From Saprospiraceae bacterium (lineage in GTDB: Bacteria; Bacteroidota; Bacteroidia; Chitinophagales; Saprospiraceae), in the NCBI GenBank assembly GCA_027486765.1, contig JAIXOO010000026.1, positions 1-64,000 on the forward strand: a stretch of DNA of 64,000 bases, read 5' to 3'. This document shows, piece after piece, positions 28,481-37,491 of this stretch (position 1 is its first letter; every line of letters starts with the position of its first letter). The notes below the pieces were generated by a model that was not told the DNA's origin, ran no database searches, and saw nothing but the letters and a program-made list of their open reading frames with translations. The translations under genes were made by a program, and so were the position numbers.

Positions 28481-28657
28481 GAGCCCCGCTAGGGGCGAAA
28501 TATGGGTAGCATATTGCGAGAAACCCAGGATTTTTCGAGTCCCGTAGGGACGAAATGTGGGTATTGTATCGATTTTGATACCCATATCACGTCCCTACGG
28601 GACTCGGAAAAACGTTGGGCCTGTAATTCTACCCATATCACGCCCCTAGCGGGGCTC
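28481..28657. repeat. Long palindromic intergenic element, family A copy 2
   Basis: GAGCCCCGCTAGGGGCGAAATATGGGTAG...GAGTCCCGTAGGGACGAAATGTGGGTAT and its inverted counterpart ending GCCCCTAGCGGGGCTC. Confidence 0.93.
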
Positions 28658-28754
28658 GCATTGGGGGAAATAGAATCAATTGATTCCAATTATCCAGCCG
28701 TTCTGGAACAAACATAAACTAGCACATTCAACGACTAAAAAAGCTTACTAATCA

Positions 28755-31700
28755 TCAAAACTGATACGCCTTAACTCCCTGCTGGTTTACCCCAATTACC
28801 ATCTTGTTCTGCACCAGCAACACACTCCTTACATCCCCAATCAGCCGCAAACCCGCCTGTTTTTGTGGAACTGTGCTGAAGGTGCCTTTTCCATCACCCC
28901 GCAAGATCAAGCCATAATTCGCATCGTATTTACCAAACTTCAAACGCGCCTTGCTGATGTTTCCTCCCAGGAACAAATCCTTTTTCCCATCTTGATCAAA
29001 ATCCAGGCTGCTGATGGCAAAAATAGGGGAAGCCTGTACTTCTAAGGGCAACTCTTTTTCCTGAAATTTACCTTTGGCATCAGCAACAAACAAGGCCGTT
29101 TTGAGGAAATTGGCTTCCAAACGGGTGGCACCTTTCAACTCCTCAGCAGTGAAAACTTCCTTCAAAGTTGCATCTGAGTAACTTTTGTAATCCGGGAAAC
29201 GCCCCCGCATGATGCTCATTTGATCCAACAGCTCATCACGGGTGACGTAAGGATAACTTTTGCCCTGTTTGAAAAAACAGAGGATGGGATCCACGGCGCC
29301 ATTGTCGTCAAAATCTTTGAAATACAACTCTGCGGGTTCCTGCTCACTGGCTTTGAGCTGGGAGTTTTGCCCCAGGTTTCCGACCAGCAGATCCATTTTT
29401 CCATCGCCAGTTAAGTCTTCGAGGAGCAGTTTATTCCAACAACCCGCGTATTTTTTGTCAAAATAATCACTTGTCACATCGGACCATTTTCCACTTTTTT
29501 GACCCCAAACCGTGATCGGCATAAACTCACCAACCAGGATCAATTCCACTTTTTTATCCCCATTCAAATCGTGCCAGACGGCGTCGCTGACCAGGCCAAT
29601 GGTCGCCAGGGTAGGAGCGAGGCTGCTGGTTTGGTCTTTAAATTGACCCTTGCCATCGTTGATCAGGAGGTAGCTGCGTGGGATTTCGGGATAACGCCCG
29701 GGCACCACCCGACCACCGACAAACAAATCCAGTTTCCCGTCGCCATTCACGTCTGCTGCACGGACACAACTTTTGCTGACCAACATCTTGGGCAGAGCAT
29801 TGGCACTTTTGCTGAAATTGCCTTTGCCATCGTTCAGGTACAGGCGGTCTTGCAAGGCTGCGTCGTCGGGCAGGAAGTTGGCGTAACCTCCGCTGCACAC
29901 GTACAAGTCTGCTGACCCATCGCCATTGGCGTCGAAGAACAGGGCATCGGCATCGTCGCTGGCTTTGTCAGCGTCAAAAGCGGCCTGATTTTTACGTGTG
30001 AACGAGCCATTTTTATTTTGCAAAAATAGAGCTCCCGCTTGGCCACTGCCACCTCCAACGTACACGTCTTCTAAGCCGTCGCCATTTGCATCACCTTTGG
30101 TCATACATGGCCCAACTTGCGAAAGGGGGTTGCTGAGCAGAGGTTGGCGTTTAAAATCATTGAGGGCATTGGTGGGGGAGGAGTAAGCGATTGGACTGGC
30201 TACTTCTTTAAAAATGGCCGGACTGGTTGGTGTTTTTGAAGCTTGGGTGCCTGCATTTTTTTCGCTCAAAGTCAATTGTTGATCCGTTTTTACCTGGCGC
30301 AACACTTCGGTTTTGCCACTCAGCCAGGTGATTTTGAGGCTATCGATGGAGCTACTTTGTCCCAATCCAAAATGCAAAACAGGCGTGACACTGGATTGAT
30401 ACCCGCGGGTTGGCATTTGTTCCAGGTACTGCATTTTATCACCTTGGAAAATCGTCACTTTGGCACCCAGGCCCAGTTTATTTTGCCCATCGCCTTCCAG
30501 TTTAACCTTGAGGTAATGGTGTTTAAAACGTTTATCCGCTTCGTTTTGATAGATGGCCGCCGCCAAATTGATGTTGTTCACCACCAGATCCAGGTCGCCA
30601 TCATTGTCCAAATCGGAGTAGGCGGCACCATTGCTGTTGGAGGGCTGGGCGATGCCCCAAGCCTGGCTCTGGTTTTCAAAACTCAGTCCATCCTTGTTTT
30701 TGAAGATATAGTTGCTGAGATTGGAAGCCGGGATTTGTTGTACCAGTTCCAACACATTCTGGCGCTGGATATTGCCCTGGTTGTTTTGGACGTAGTCGCC
30801 CATGTATTTCAGGAAGTCGAGGTTGGTGTAGTCGCGCAGGTAGCCGTTGGTGATGTAGAGGTCTTTCCAACCATCATTGTCGTAATCGGCAAAAAGGGCG
30901 GCCCAGCTCCAGTCGGTACTGGAAATACCTGCCAATTGCCCCATTTCAGAAAATGTCAAAGCGCCATTGACCAGTCCCTGGTTGATTTGGAGCATGTTGC
31001 GCATGTATTGGTGACCAAAGCCTACGCGGAGGTTGAAGTCAAATTTTTCGTAGTTGTCGGGAGCCATCAGGAGTTTCTGGCGGCGATTGTCTTCGGGCAA
31101 CATGTCGAGGGTGAAAATGTCCACCAGACCGTCGTTGTTGACATCGGCGGCGTCGCTACCCATCGAGAAGTGGGAAGTATGCCCGATACTGCTGTTGATT
31201 TGATTGACAAAACCACCTCGCTGGTTATTGAGGTACAAAAAGTCGGGAATGGTGTAATCGTTGGAGATGTACATGTCGATCCAGCCATCGCCGTTGTAGT
31301 CGGCCATAGCGGCACCCAGGCCGTAAGAAAGAGCAGAACTGAGCAGTCCGGCTTGTTGGGTAATGTCTTGAAATAAAGGTTGCCCATTCGGGCCTTTATC
31401 CTGGCGAAACAGGCGCATGCCATTTTCAGGGTCGTCCACTTTGAGGATTTCGGCGGTGGTGGCCTCATCCAGCACCGGGAGCGAGCGAGGATTGTGGTTG
31501 AGCAAAAACATATCCAAGTCGCCATCCTTGTCGTAGTCAAAAAAGGCAGCCTGGGTGCTGGTGGCGGGGCTATTGAGGCCATATTCGGCGGCTTTTTCTA
31601 CAAAACTGGGCTGACCATTGGTGGCCACACCTTGGTTGATGAACAACTGATTGGCCCGTTTTTCGGGGGATAAACTCCCGGAATAACTAACGTAGATGTC

Positions 31701-32150
31701 CAGCAGGCCATCACCATTGACATCGGCCATGGTGGTTCCAGTTTTCCAGGGGCCATCTCGGCCCGTCACCCCGGCAGCGACAGTGATGTCTTCAAAAACC
31801 ATCTTGCCTTTGTTCAAGTAAAGGCGATTGGACTGCATGTTGCTGGTGAAATACAAGTCGTCGAGGCCATCGTTGTTGAGATCCCCTACGGCTACGCCGC
31901 CACCGTTGTAAAAGTATTCGTACATCAGGACGTTGGTATTGAGACCTTCGGTGATGACGTTTTGGAAATCGACGCCCGTTTTGGTGGGATCGAGCAGGGT
32001 AAAAAGGGCGTCAGCGGGAGCATTCCCGGGGGCAGCAGTTTTTTTGCATTGCAAAAAGAACAAAAGGAGAAAGAGGAAAGCACTTACTTTCAAATAGGTA
32101 TAGATGGCGCTCATTGTTGGCATTGTTTCAAAAGGTATAGTGGTAGGCAC
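28755..32150 (-). CDS. FG-GAP/VCBS repeat lipoprotein with ASPIC/UnbV-like domain (CRTAC1-like)
   Basis: Repeated DxNxDGxxD motifs (GDLNNDGLDDLYFTSN etc.); ASPIC/UnbV-like LGLGAKVTIFQGDKMQYLEQMPTRGYQSSVTPVLHFGLG; lipobox before C. Confidence 0.93.
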   Translation of the reverse strand: MPTTIPFETMPTMSAIYTYLKVSAFLFLLLFFLQCKKTAAPGNAPADALFTLLDPTKTGVDFQNVITEGLNTNVLMYEYFYNGGGVAVGDLNNDGLDDLYFTSNMQSNRLYLNKGKMVFEDITVAAGVTGRDGPWKTGTTMADVNGDGLLDIYVSYSGSLSPEKRANQLFINQGVATNGQPSFVEKAAEYGLNSPATSTQAAFFDYDKDGDLDMFLLNHNPRSLPVLDEATTAEILKVDDPENGMRLFRQDKGPNGQPLFQDITQQAGLLSSALSYGLGAAMADYNGDGWIDMYISNDYTIPDFLYLNNQRGGFVNQINSSIGHTSHFSMGSDAADVNNDGLVDIFTLDMLPEDNRRQKLLMAPDNYEKFDFNLRVGFGHQYMRNMLQINQGLVNGALTFSEMGQLAGISSTDWSWAALFADYDNDGWKDLYITNGYLRDYTNLDFLKYMGDYVQNNQGNIQRQNVLELVQQIPASNLSNYIFKNKDGLSFENQSQAWGIAQPSNSNGAAYSDLDNDGDLDLVVNNINLAAAIYQNEADKRFKHHYLKVKLEGDGQNKLGLGAKVTIFQGDKMQYLEQMPTRGYQSSVTPVLHFGLGQSSSIDSLKITWLSGKTEVLRQVKTDQQLTLSEKNAGTQASKTPTSPAIFKEVASPIAYSSPTNALNDFKRQPLLSNPLSQVGPCMTKGDANGDGLEDVYVGGGSGQAGALFLQNKNGSFTRKNQAAFDADKASDDADALFFDANGDGSADLYVCSGGYANFLPDDAALQDRLYLNDGKGNFSKSANALPKMLVSKSCVRAADVNGDGKLDLFVGGRVVPGRYPEIPRSYLLINDGKGQFKDQTSSLAPTLATIGLVSDAVWHDLNGDKKVELILVGEFMPITVWGQKSGKWSDVTSDYFDKKYAGCWNKLLLEDLTGDGKMDLLVGNLGQNSQLKASEQEPAELYFKDFDDNGAVDPILCFFKQGKSYPYVTRDELLDQMSIMRGRFPDYKSYSDATLKEVFTAEELKGATRLEANFLKTALFVADAKGKFQEKELPLEVQASPIFAISSLDFDQDGKKDLFLGGNISKARLKFGKYDANYGLILRGDGKGTFSTVPQKQAGLRLIGDVRSVLLVQNKMVIGVNQQGVKAYQF

Positions 32151-32177
32151 AAATTTAGCATAAAGGCCCTAAAAGCA

Positions 32178-32223
32178 AAGCAAAGGGGCACAAAAGACTG
32201 TTCGTTCTCTTGCGCCCCTTGCA
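32178..32223 (-). terminator. Hairpin between the SusD-like and FG-GAP genes (attenuator or terminator candidate)
   Basis: GCAAAGGGGC...GCGCCCCTTGC stem in the 99-nt intergenic gap. Confidence 0.35.
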
Positions 32224-32249
32224 TTTACACTAGTTGAAAAACTTCAGGA

Positions 32250-34091
32250 TTAATACCCTGGGTTTTGCACCAGTTTATTGTTCCGGTTGATCTCATCGCG
32301 ATGGATCGGCAGATAGTACTGTTTGTCCAACCATGCCCGGTTTTCCTTACCTGGGTCGATCTCGAACACCTTGTAAGTATAGTCGTAGTTCGTTGGATCG
32401 TACTTGTACAGTGCAACGTTTTTACCCGGCTTGAGGGTACCATTGATGTTGATGCCATTGGCTTTGCGACCCAGGGTCGTAGGCGCAATCATCCAGCGGC
32501 GGGTATCGTGGTAGCGCTGCTCTTCCATGTACATTTCGATGCGCTTTTCGTTGCGCATGCGTTGCTTGAGTGCATCACCTGATTCAGTCAGTGCAGGCAT
32601 ACCTGCGCGGAAACGAATCTTGTTGAGCCAGGTACGGGCAGTAGCGTCGTCACCCAATTCAATCAAAGCCTCAGCGTAGTTGAAGATGGCTTCGGTGTAG
32701 CGCAAAGTAGGCCAAGGAATTTGTTGCCAGGTGTTCTGGTCAACAATCGCTGGGTTTGGATCAATGAACTTGCGCACATAATAGCCAGTGTAGCTGCCAT
32801 TCCAGTCTTCCACGGTGCTCTTACGGGTGTCCAAACCAAAGTGTGGCACTTTGCTGGAACCATTCATTACTTCGTAAGTACCCGTTTGAATTTGGTTGGC
32901 CGGATCTTTTGAGGCTACATCGGAAGTACGAGGCTTCCAGTTTGCACCATCGTACAGGATTGAAGCGTAGAAACGTGGGTCACGATTGGTGTAAGGAGCA
33001 GCAGCATGGGTTGGGTTGGTCCAATCAAATTTGCTGCCATCCATCATTTCGTAATCGTCGATCATCAGCTGAATGGGGGTGTTACCCGCCCAGTTGTGGT
33101 AACCGTTAGGACCATTGAACAGACCTTGACGGCCGCCACCTTCCTGTTTGGCATTGATGAAATAACGCGCCAGGATCAATTCCTTTTCGCCACCGTTTTG
33201 AGACAAAGAGGCGTTTCTGTAATTGTTCACCGCATCGGCCTGTGCGGCTGGAGCAGACAAACCGAGTTGGAAGCCAAAACCTGGCAGATCCACTACCGCT
33301 TTGGCCGCATCGCGGGCTTTTTCCCAACGGGCTTTGCGGTCACCACTCACGTAGCCAATCAATTCAGGCTTGGCATAGGCAGCAATTACACTTGATTTTG
33401 CTTTGGCAGTTGGAATGTCGTGCAGGTCACTAGCTGCGTACAACAACACCCGAGACTTCAACGCCAGTGCAGCTGCTTTGGTTGCACGACCCGCTACCAG
33501 CGTTTTTCCGTCCAACAAAGCTGCAGCTTCGTCACAATCTTTGACGATGAAATTGACCACTGCTTCATAAGAAGCTCTCTCAGATAAAAAGTCAGTATCA
33601 CTCAATAGGTAAGGCTTGTCCACAATTGGAACGCCACCGAAGTAGCGGAGCAATTGCTGGTAGTAATAAGCCCGCATGAACTTGGCTTCACCTTTCAAAC
33701 GATCTACCAGGGTAGGGTTGTTGAATTGGGGTGCTTCCAGGTTGCTCAGTGCCAGGTTTGCAGCACGGATGCGCAAGTACATGTTCCCCCAGCTCAAAGT
33801 GCCATTGATCCAACCTGGATCGGCTGGGTTGGAACGTGACTCGGTAATGGTCGTGATGTTACGGCCAGGGTGGGTGAAGATGGTTTCATCGGTCAACGAA
33901 GCGTTCATTTGTTCGTCGAAACCACCATTGCCTAATCCGGCGTAAATTTCTGAAACAAAGGCTTCCGCCAAAGCCCCGTCCGTCCAAACCGCAGTTTGGG
34001 CGAGCTGGTCCAAGGGTTGTGTATTGACGAAGTCGTCATTACAACTGTTGATGAACAAAACTGCAATTAATCCTATAATGATGTTTCTCAT
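32250..34091 (-). CDS. RagB/SusD family nutrient-uptake outer-membrane lipoprotein
   Basis: Lipobox INSC; LKGEAKFMRAYYYQQLLRYFGGVPIVDKP, LRYTEAIFNYAEALIELGDDATARTWLNKIRFRAGMP, EEQRYHDTRRW. Confidence 0.95.
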   Translation of the reverse strand: MRNIIIGLIAVLFINSCNDDFVNTQPLDQLAQTAVWTDGALAEAFVSEIYAGLGNGGFDEQMNASLTDETIFTHPGRNITTITESRSNPADPGWINGTLSWGNMYLRIRAANLALSNLEAPQFNNPTLVDRLKGEAKFMRAYYYQQLLRYFGGVPIVDKPYLLSDTDFLSERASYEAVVNFIVKDCDEAAALLDGKTLVAGRATKAAALALKSRVLLYAASDLHDIPTAKAKSSVIAAYAKPELIGYVSGDRKARWEKARDAAKAVVDLPGFGFQLGLSAPAAQADAVNNYRNASLSQNGGEKELILARYFINAKQEGGGRQGLFNGPNGYHNWAGNTPIQLMIDDYEMMDGSKFDWTNPTHAAAPYTNRDPRFYASILYDGANWKPRTSDVASKDPANQIQTGTYEVMNGSSKVPHFGLDTRKSTVEDWNGSYTGYYVRKFIDPNPAIVDQNTWQQIPWPTLRYTEAIFNYAEALIELGDDATARTWLNKIRFRAGMPALTESGDALKQRMRNEKRIEMYMEEQRYHDTRRWMIAPTTLGRKANGININGTLKPGKNVALYKYDPTNYDYTYKVFEIDPGKENRAWLDKQYYLPIHRDEINRNNKLVQNPGY

Positions 34092-34114
34092 CGTTTTATT
34101 GATTTTTATGGGTG

Positions 34115-37100
34115 TTAGAATGTAACCGTTAAACCACCATTGATTACCCGCTGTTGTGGGTAAAACTGGCCAGTAGCACTGCTAGATTCTGGGTCAAACG
34201 CATCGAAATCGGAAAGGGTAAAGAGGTTCAAACCATTCAAATAAACTCGGAAGCTAGTTATACCTGCTTTTTTGATGATGTTTTCAGGAAGTGCATAACC
34301 AATTTCGACGTTTTTCAAACGGATGTAATCGGTACTTCTGAACCAATAATCGTTGCCACCAGAAAAATACTGGTCACTACGATTGGCAATCCGTGGGTGT
34401 ACACTGCTGGGGTTTTCCACCGTCCAACGATCAGTATACATACTCAGCAGATAGTTACCGATGTTGCCCATTTCACCGGGGCTCACGTACTGCTTAGCAC
34501 CTGCTGAACCTTGGAAAAGGATGTTCAAATCAAAGCCTCCATAGCTGGCAATTACACTCAAACCACCTTGGAAGGTTGGCGTGTTGTTGAAGTCGGTACG
34601 TACACGGTCGTCAGGAGTGATTTTTCCGTCACCGTTGAAGTCTTTGTACTTCATGTCACCAGGACGCAGGGTGTTGACGATGGCTTTGTAATTGATGGTT
34701 TCAGCATCGATTTCTGCCTGAGTCGCGAATACACCATCATACTGGTAAACTTGCTCGGTAAACATTGGGCGGCCAGTGGTGCGTTGCCATTCTGGAGCAC
34801 CAGGAGCTTCGTCCCAGAACAGGATTTTGTTCTTGGCATAACCCCCGTTTACACTTACATTCAACTTCAGTTTGCCGATATTGGTGCGGTAGCCAATCAA
34901 GGCGTCAAAACCTTTGTTCTCTACTTCGCCGATGTTTTGGGCTGGCAGGGTCAAACCAGTGGACTGAGGCACGGATGCGTTTTTGGTCCACAAGATGTTG
35001 GTCCGCTTGTTGTTGAAGTAGTCAAATTCAAAGGTCACCTTGTCGTTCAAAATCGATCCTTCCAAACCAATGTTGGCATTGGTCGCAACTTCCCAAGTGA
35101 TCAGGTCGTTGGGGATACGTGCTTCAAACAAGGTTTTGGTTTCCACATTGCCCAAAATGTAACTTCTGAAGCCATAGGTAGAAAGGTACTGGTAAGTAGC
35201 GATTTGGTCGTTACCCATCTGACCCCAGGATCCTCTCACTTTCAGGTAGTTGATTGCAGGGATGGCATCCATGAATTTTTCTGAAGATACGACCCAACCA
35301 CCCATCACGCCAGGGAAGAAGCCATAACGAGTTTCTTCAGGGAAGATATCTGAGCCATCATAACGCCATAGGAACTCCAGGAGGTATTTTTCCTTGAAGT
35401 TGTAAGCAACCCGGCCAAAGTAGTTCAAACGTGCACGGGTAAAAGCACCACCGCCATTGTTTTTTTCCAAATCGCCACCTGCAAATAACTGATCAAGTGC
35501 TGGGGAAATGAAGAAACGACGGAAAGCGTTGAAGTTGGTACCTTCGATGGTTTCGCGGTTGGTTCCCGCCAAAACGGTCAGGTTGTGGTCACCAAAGGTT
35601 TTTTCATAAGTCAAAACCCCGCCCAACAGTACGTTCAACTGAGTGCTGTTGAACAGGTTCAGGTTTGGTTCGGCTGGACCACGTTTGGCTGCAACCAACT
35701 TAGGTGTAACCCCATCGGCTTCAAAACCGGTGCCACGCTCATACAAAGTCCATGGTGTTTGCCAAACTTTGCGGTTGGTATTGAGTTTGTCAATAGCCGC
35801 AGTACCCGAAAATTTCAAACCTTTGATGCCGGGGATTTTGATGTCCAAGGTACCATTGCTCTGAAAATAGTCACGCTTATCTTGGTCATAACCCGTTTGA
35901 TTGGTCGTGATAACCACGGGGTTTTCACCGTTCTCGATGTCTGGACCAGGGCGTCCGTCAGGCCAGTAAGCTGGCTGTTGTGGTTTGCCCCGGATCAACA
36001 TCCGGAAGATGGCGCCTGCTCCCCGAGTAGGGAAGAAGCGGTATTCCTGACGGCCCAATATCCCAAAATTCACATTGATGAACTCATTGATTTTGGCGTC
36101 CAGGTTGATGCGCAGGTCGTACTGCTTGTAACCAGTAGCAGAGTTGATGTACACCCCATCCTGATTCTGGTAGCCCAAAGACGCGAGGTATTTGAGGTTC
36201 TCAGTACCCCCGGTCATTTGCAGGTTGTGGCGCTGTTGAGGTGACCATTCCTTGAGGGTCGCTGCATACCAATCGGTATTGGGGTGGCCCCAAGGATCAG
36301 AACCATCGCGGTACTTTTGAAAGTCTTCTGGTTGGAATGGTGCTTTGCGCACCTGACCATTCGGACGAGTGTAAGTACCAGCAGTTTTGTAAGCAGTAGT
36401 TGCCGCAGCCCATTCGCTGGCTGGCAAACCGTAAATGTCCAAATCGTTCAACATTTCGGTGTACTGTGCCGCATCAGCCACTTTGGGTAGTTGAGTGGGC
36501 TGGGTATACCCTTGGTTGAAAGAATAGGACAATTCAGGCTTGCTGATTTGCCCCCGTTTGGTGGTGATCAGGATAACCCCGTTGGCTGCACGAGAGCCAT
36601 AGATGGCTGCTGATGCATCCTTCAATACCGAAATTTTTTCGATATCGTTGGGGTTCAAACGATCCAAGCCCCCTGCACGAGCAGGAATACCATCGATTAC
36701 GATCAAGGCATCGTTGTTGTTCAGGGTGTTGGAACCCCGAATGCGGATACCGGAACCATCGTAACCAGGCTCACCACTGCGGTTTACTGCTACTACCCCG
36801 GCCATGCGGCCAGCAATAGAGTTGGAAACGTTGACAGCGGGAGATTTAACCAAGTCGGAACCTTTTACACTGGATACTGCTCCAGTTACGGTTTCCTTTT
36901 TTTGTACACCATAACCTACAACTACTACTTCACTGAGCAGTAGGTTGTCGACGGTCATAGTGACGTCAAGATTTGTGCGACCAGCAAGGGCTATTTCTTG
37001 CGTGGCGTAGCCGGTGTAGGATAAAACTAGTGTAGCGTTTGCATCTGGTGCATTTAAAGTAAAACCGCCGTCAATGTCAGTAACCGTACCTGTGGTGGTG

Positions 37101-37255
37101 TTTTTAACCAGGATACTTACGCCGATGAGCGGTCCGCTATCCTTGTCAATCACTTTACCAGAGATTTTGGTTTGTGCAAAAGCACCTGGTGAGAGACACG
37201 CTCCTGCCATACATAAAAAGAGTATTAGCAAGTTGCGTAAATTGGTTTTTTTCAT
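34115..37255 (-). CDS. SusC/RagA family TonB-linked outer-membrane protein
   Basis: Carboxypeptidase-like regulatory domain, TonB box VVVVGYGVQKKETVTGAVSSV, plug IRGSNTLNNNDALIVIDGIPA, AAIYGSRAANGVILITTKRG. Confidence 0.97.
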   Translation of the reverse strand: MKKTNLRNLLILFLCMAGACLSPGAFAQTKISGKVIDKDSGPLIGVSILVKNTTTGTVTDIDGGFTLNAPDANATLVLSYTGYATQEIALAGRTNLDVTMTVDNLLLSEVVVVGYGVQKKETVTGAVSSVKGSDLVKSPAVNVSNSIAGRMAGVVAVNRSGEPGYDGSGIRIRGSNTLNNNDALIVIDGIPARAGGLDRLNPNDIEKISVLKDASAAIYGSRAANGVILITTKRGQISKPELSYSFNQGYTQPTQLPKVADAAQYTEMLNDLDIYGLPASEWAAATTAYKTAGTYTRPNGQVRKAPFQPEDFQKYRDGSDPWGHPNTDWYAATLKEWSPQQRHNLQMTGGTENLKYLASLGYQNQDGVYINSATGYKQYDLRINLDAKINEFINVNFGILGRQEYRFFPTRGAGAIFRMLIRGKPQQPAYWPDGRPGPDIENGENPVVITTNQTGYDQDKRDYFQSNGTLDIKIPGIKGLKFSGTAAIDKLNTNRKVWQTPWTLYERGTGFEADGVTPKLVAAKRGPAEPNLNLFNSTQLNVLLGGVLTYEKTFGDHNLTVLAGTNRETIEGTNFNAFRRFFISPALDQLFAGGDLEKNNGGGAFTRARLNYFGRVAYNFKEKYLLEFLWRYDGSDIFPEETRYGFFPGVMGGWVVSSEKFMDAIPAINYLKVRGSWGQMGNDQIATYQYLSTYGFRSYILGNVETKTLFEARIPNDLITWEVATNANIGLEGSILNDKVTFEFDYFNNKRTNILWTKNASVPQSTGLTLPAQNIGEVENKGFDALIGYRTNIGKLKLNVSVNGGYAKNKILFWDEAPGAPEWQRTTGRPMFTEQVYQYDGVFATQAEIDAETINYKAIVNTLRPGDMKYKDFNGDGKITPDDRVRTDFNNTPTFQGGLSVIASYGGFDLNILFQGSAGAKQYVSPGEMGNIGNYLLSMYTDRWTVENPSSVHPRIANRSDQYFSGGNDYWFRSTDYIRLKNVEIGYALPENIIKKAGITSFRVYLNGLNLFTLSDFDAFDPESSSATGQFYPQQRVINGGLTVTF

Positions 37256-37431
37256 GTGTTCTGCCGTGTTTGATAGGTTATTAAAGAATTAGGAGAATTC
37301 GCGATAAATGTAGAGAATACTTTTATAGATTTTGAAAAAAATTTAATAAAAAAAGAAAATTTTGTGAATTTAGTAAATCCTGGAATAAAACAGAGGATTT
37401 CAATTGAGTTAAATTGTATTGTGTAAAAAAA

Positions 37432-37464
37432 AAGACTGCCGAGCACAAAAGCCTCGGCAGTCTT
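37432..37464 (-). terminator. Rho-independent terminator of the tricorn-like gene
   Basis: Perfect 12-bp stem AAGACTGCCGAG/CTCGGCAGTCTT, 9-nt loop, U-tract on the minus strand. Confidence 0.85.
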
Positions 37465-37491
37465 AAGCAATGAAAAACGGGTTTTAACCCT

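Noticed and set aside
30243-31376. Plus-strand ORF of 377 aa
   Set aside because: Antisense shadow of the FG-GAP/ASPIC gene, whose calcium-binding repeat pattern is clear.
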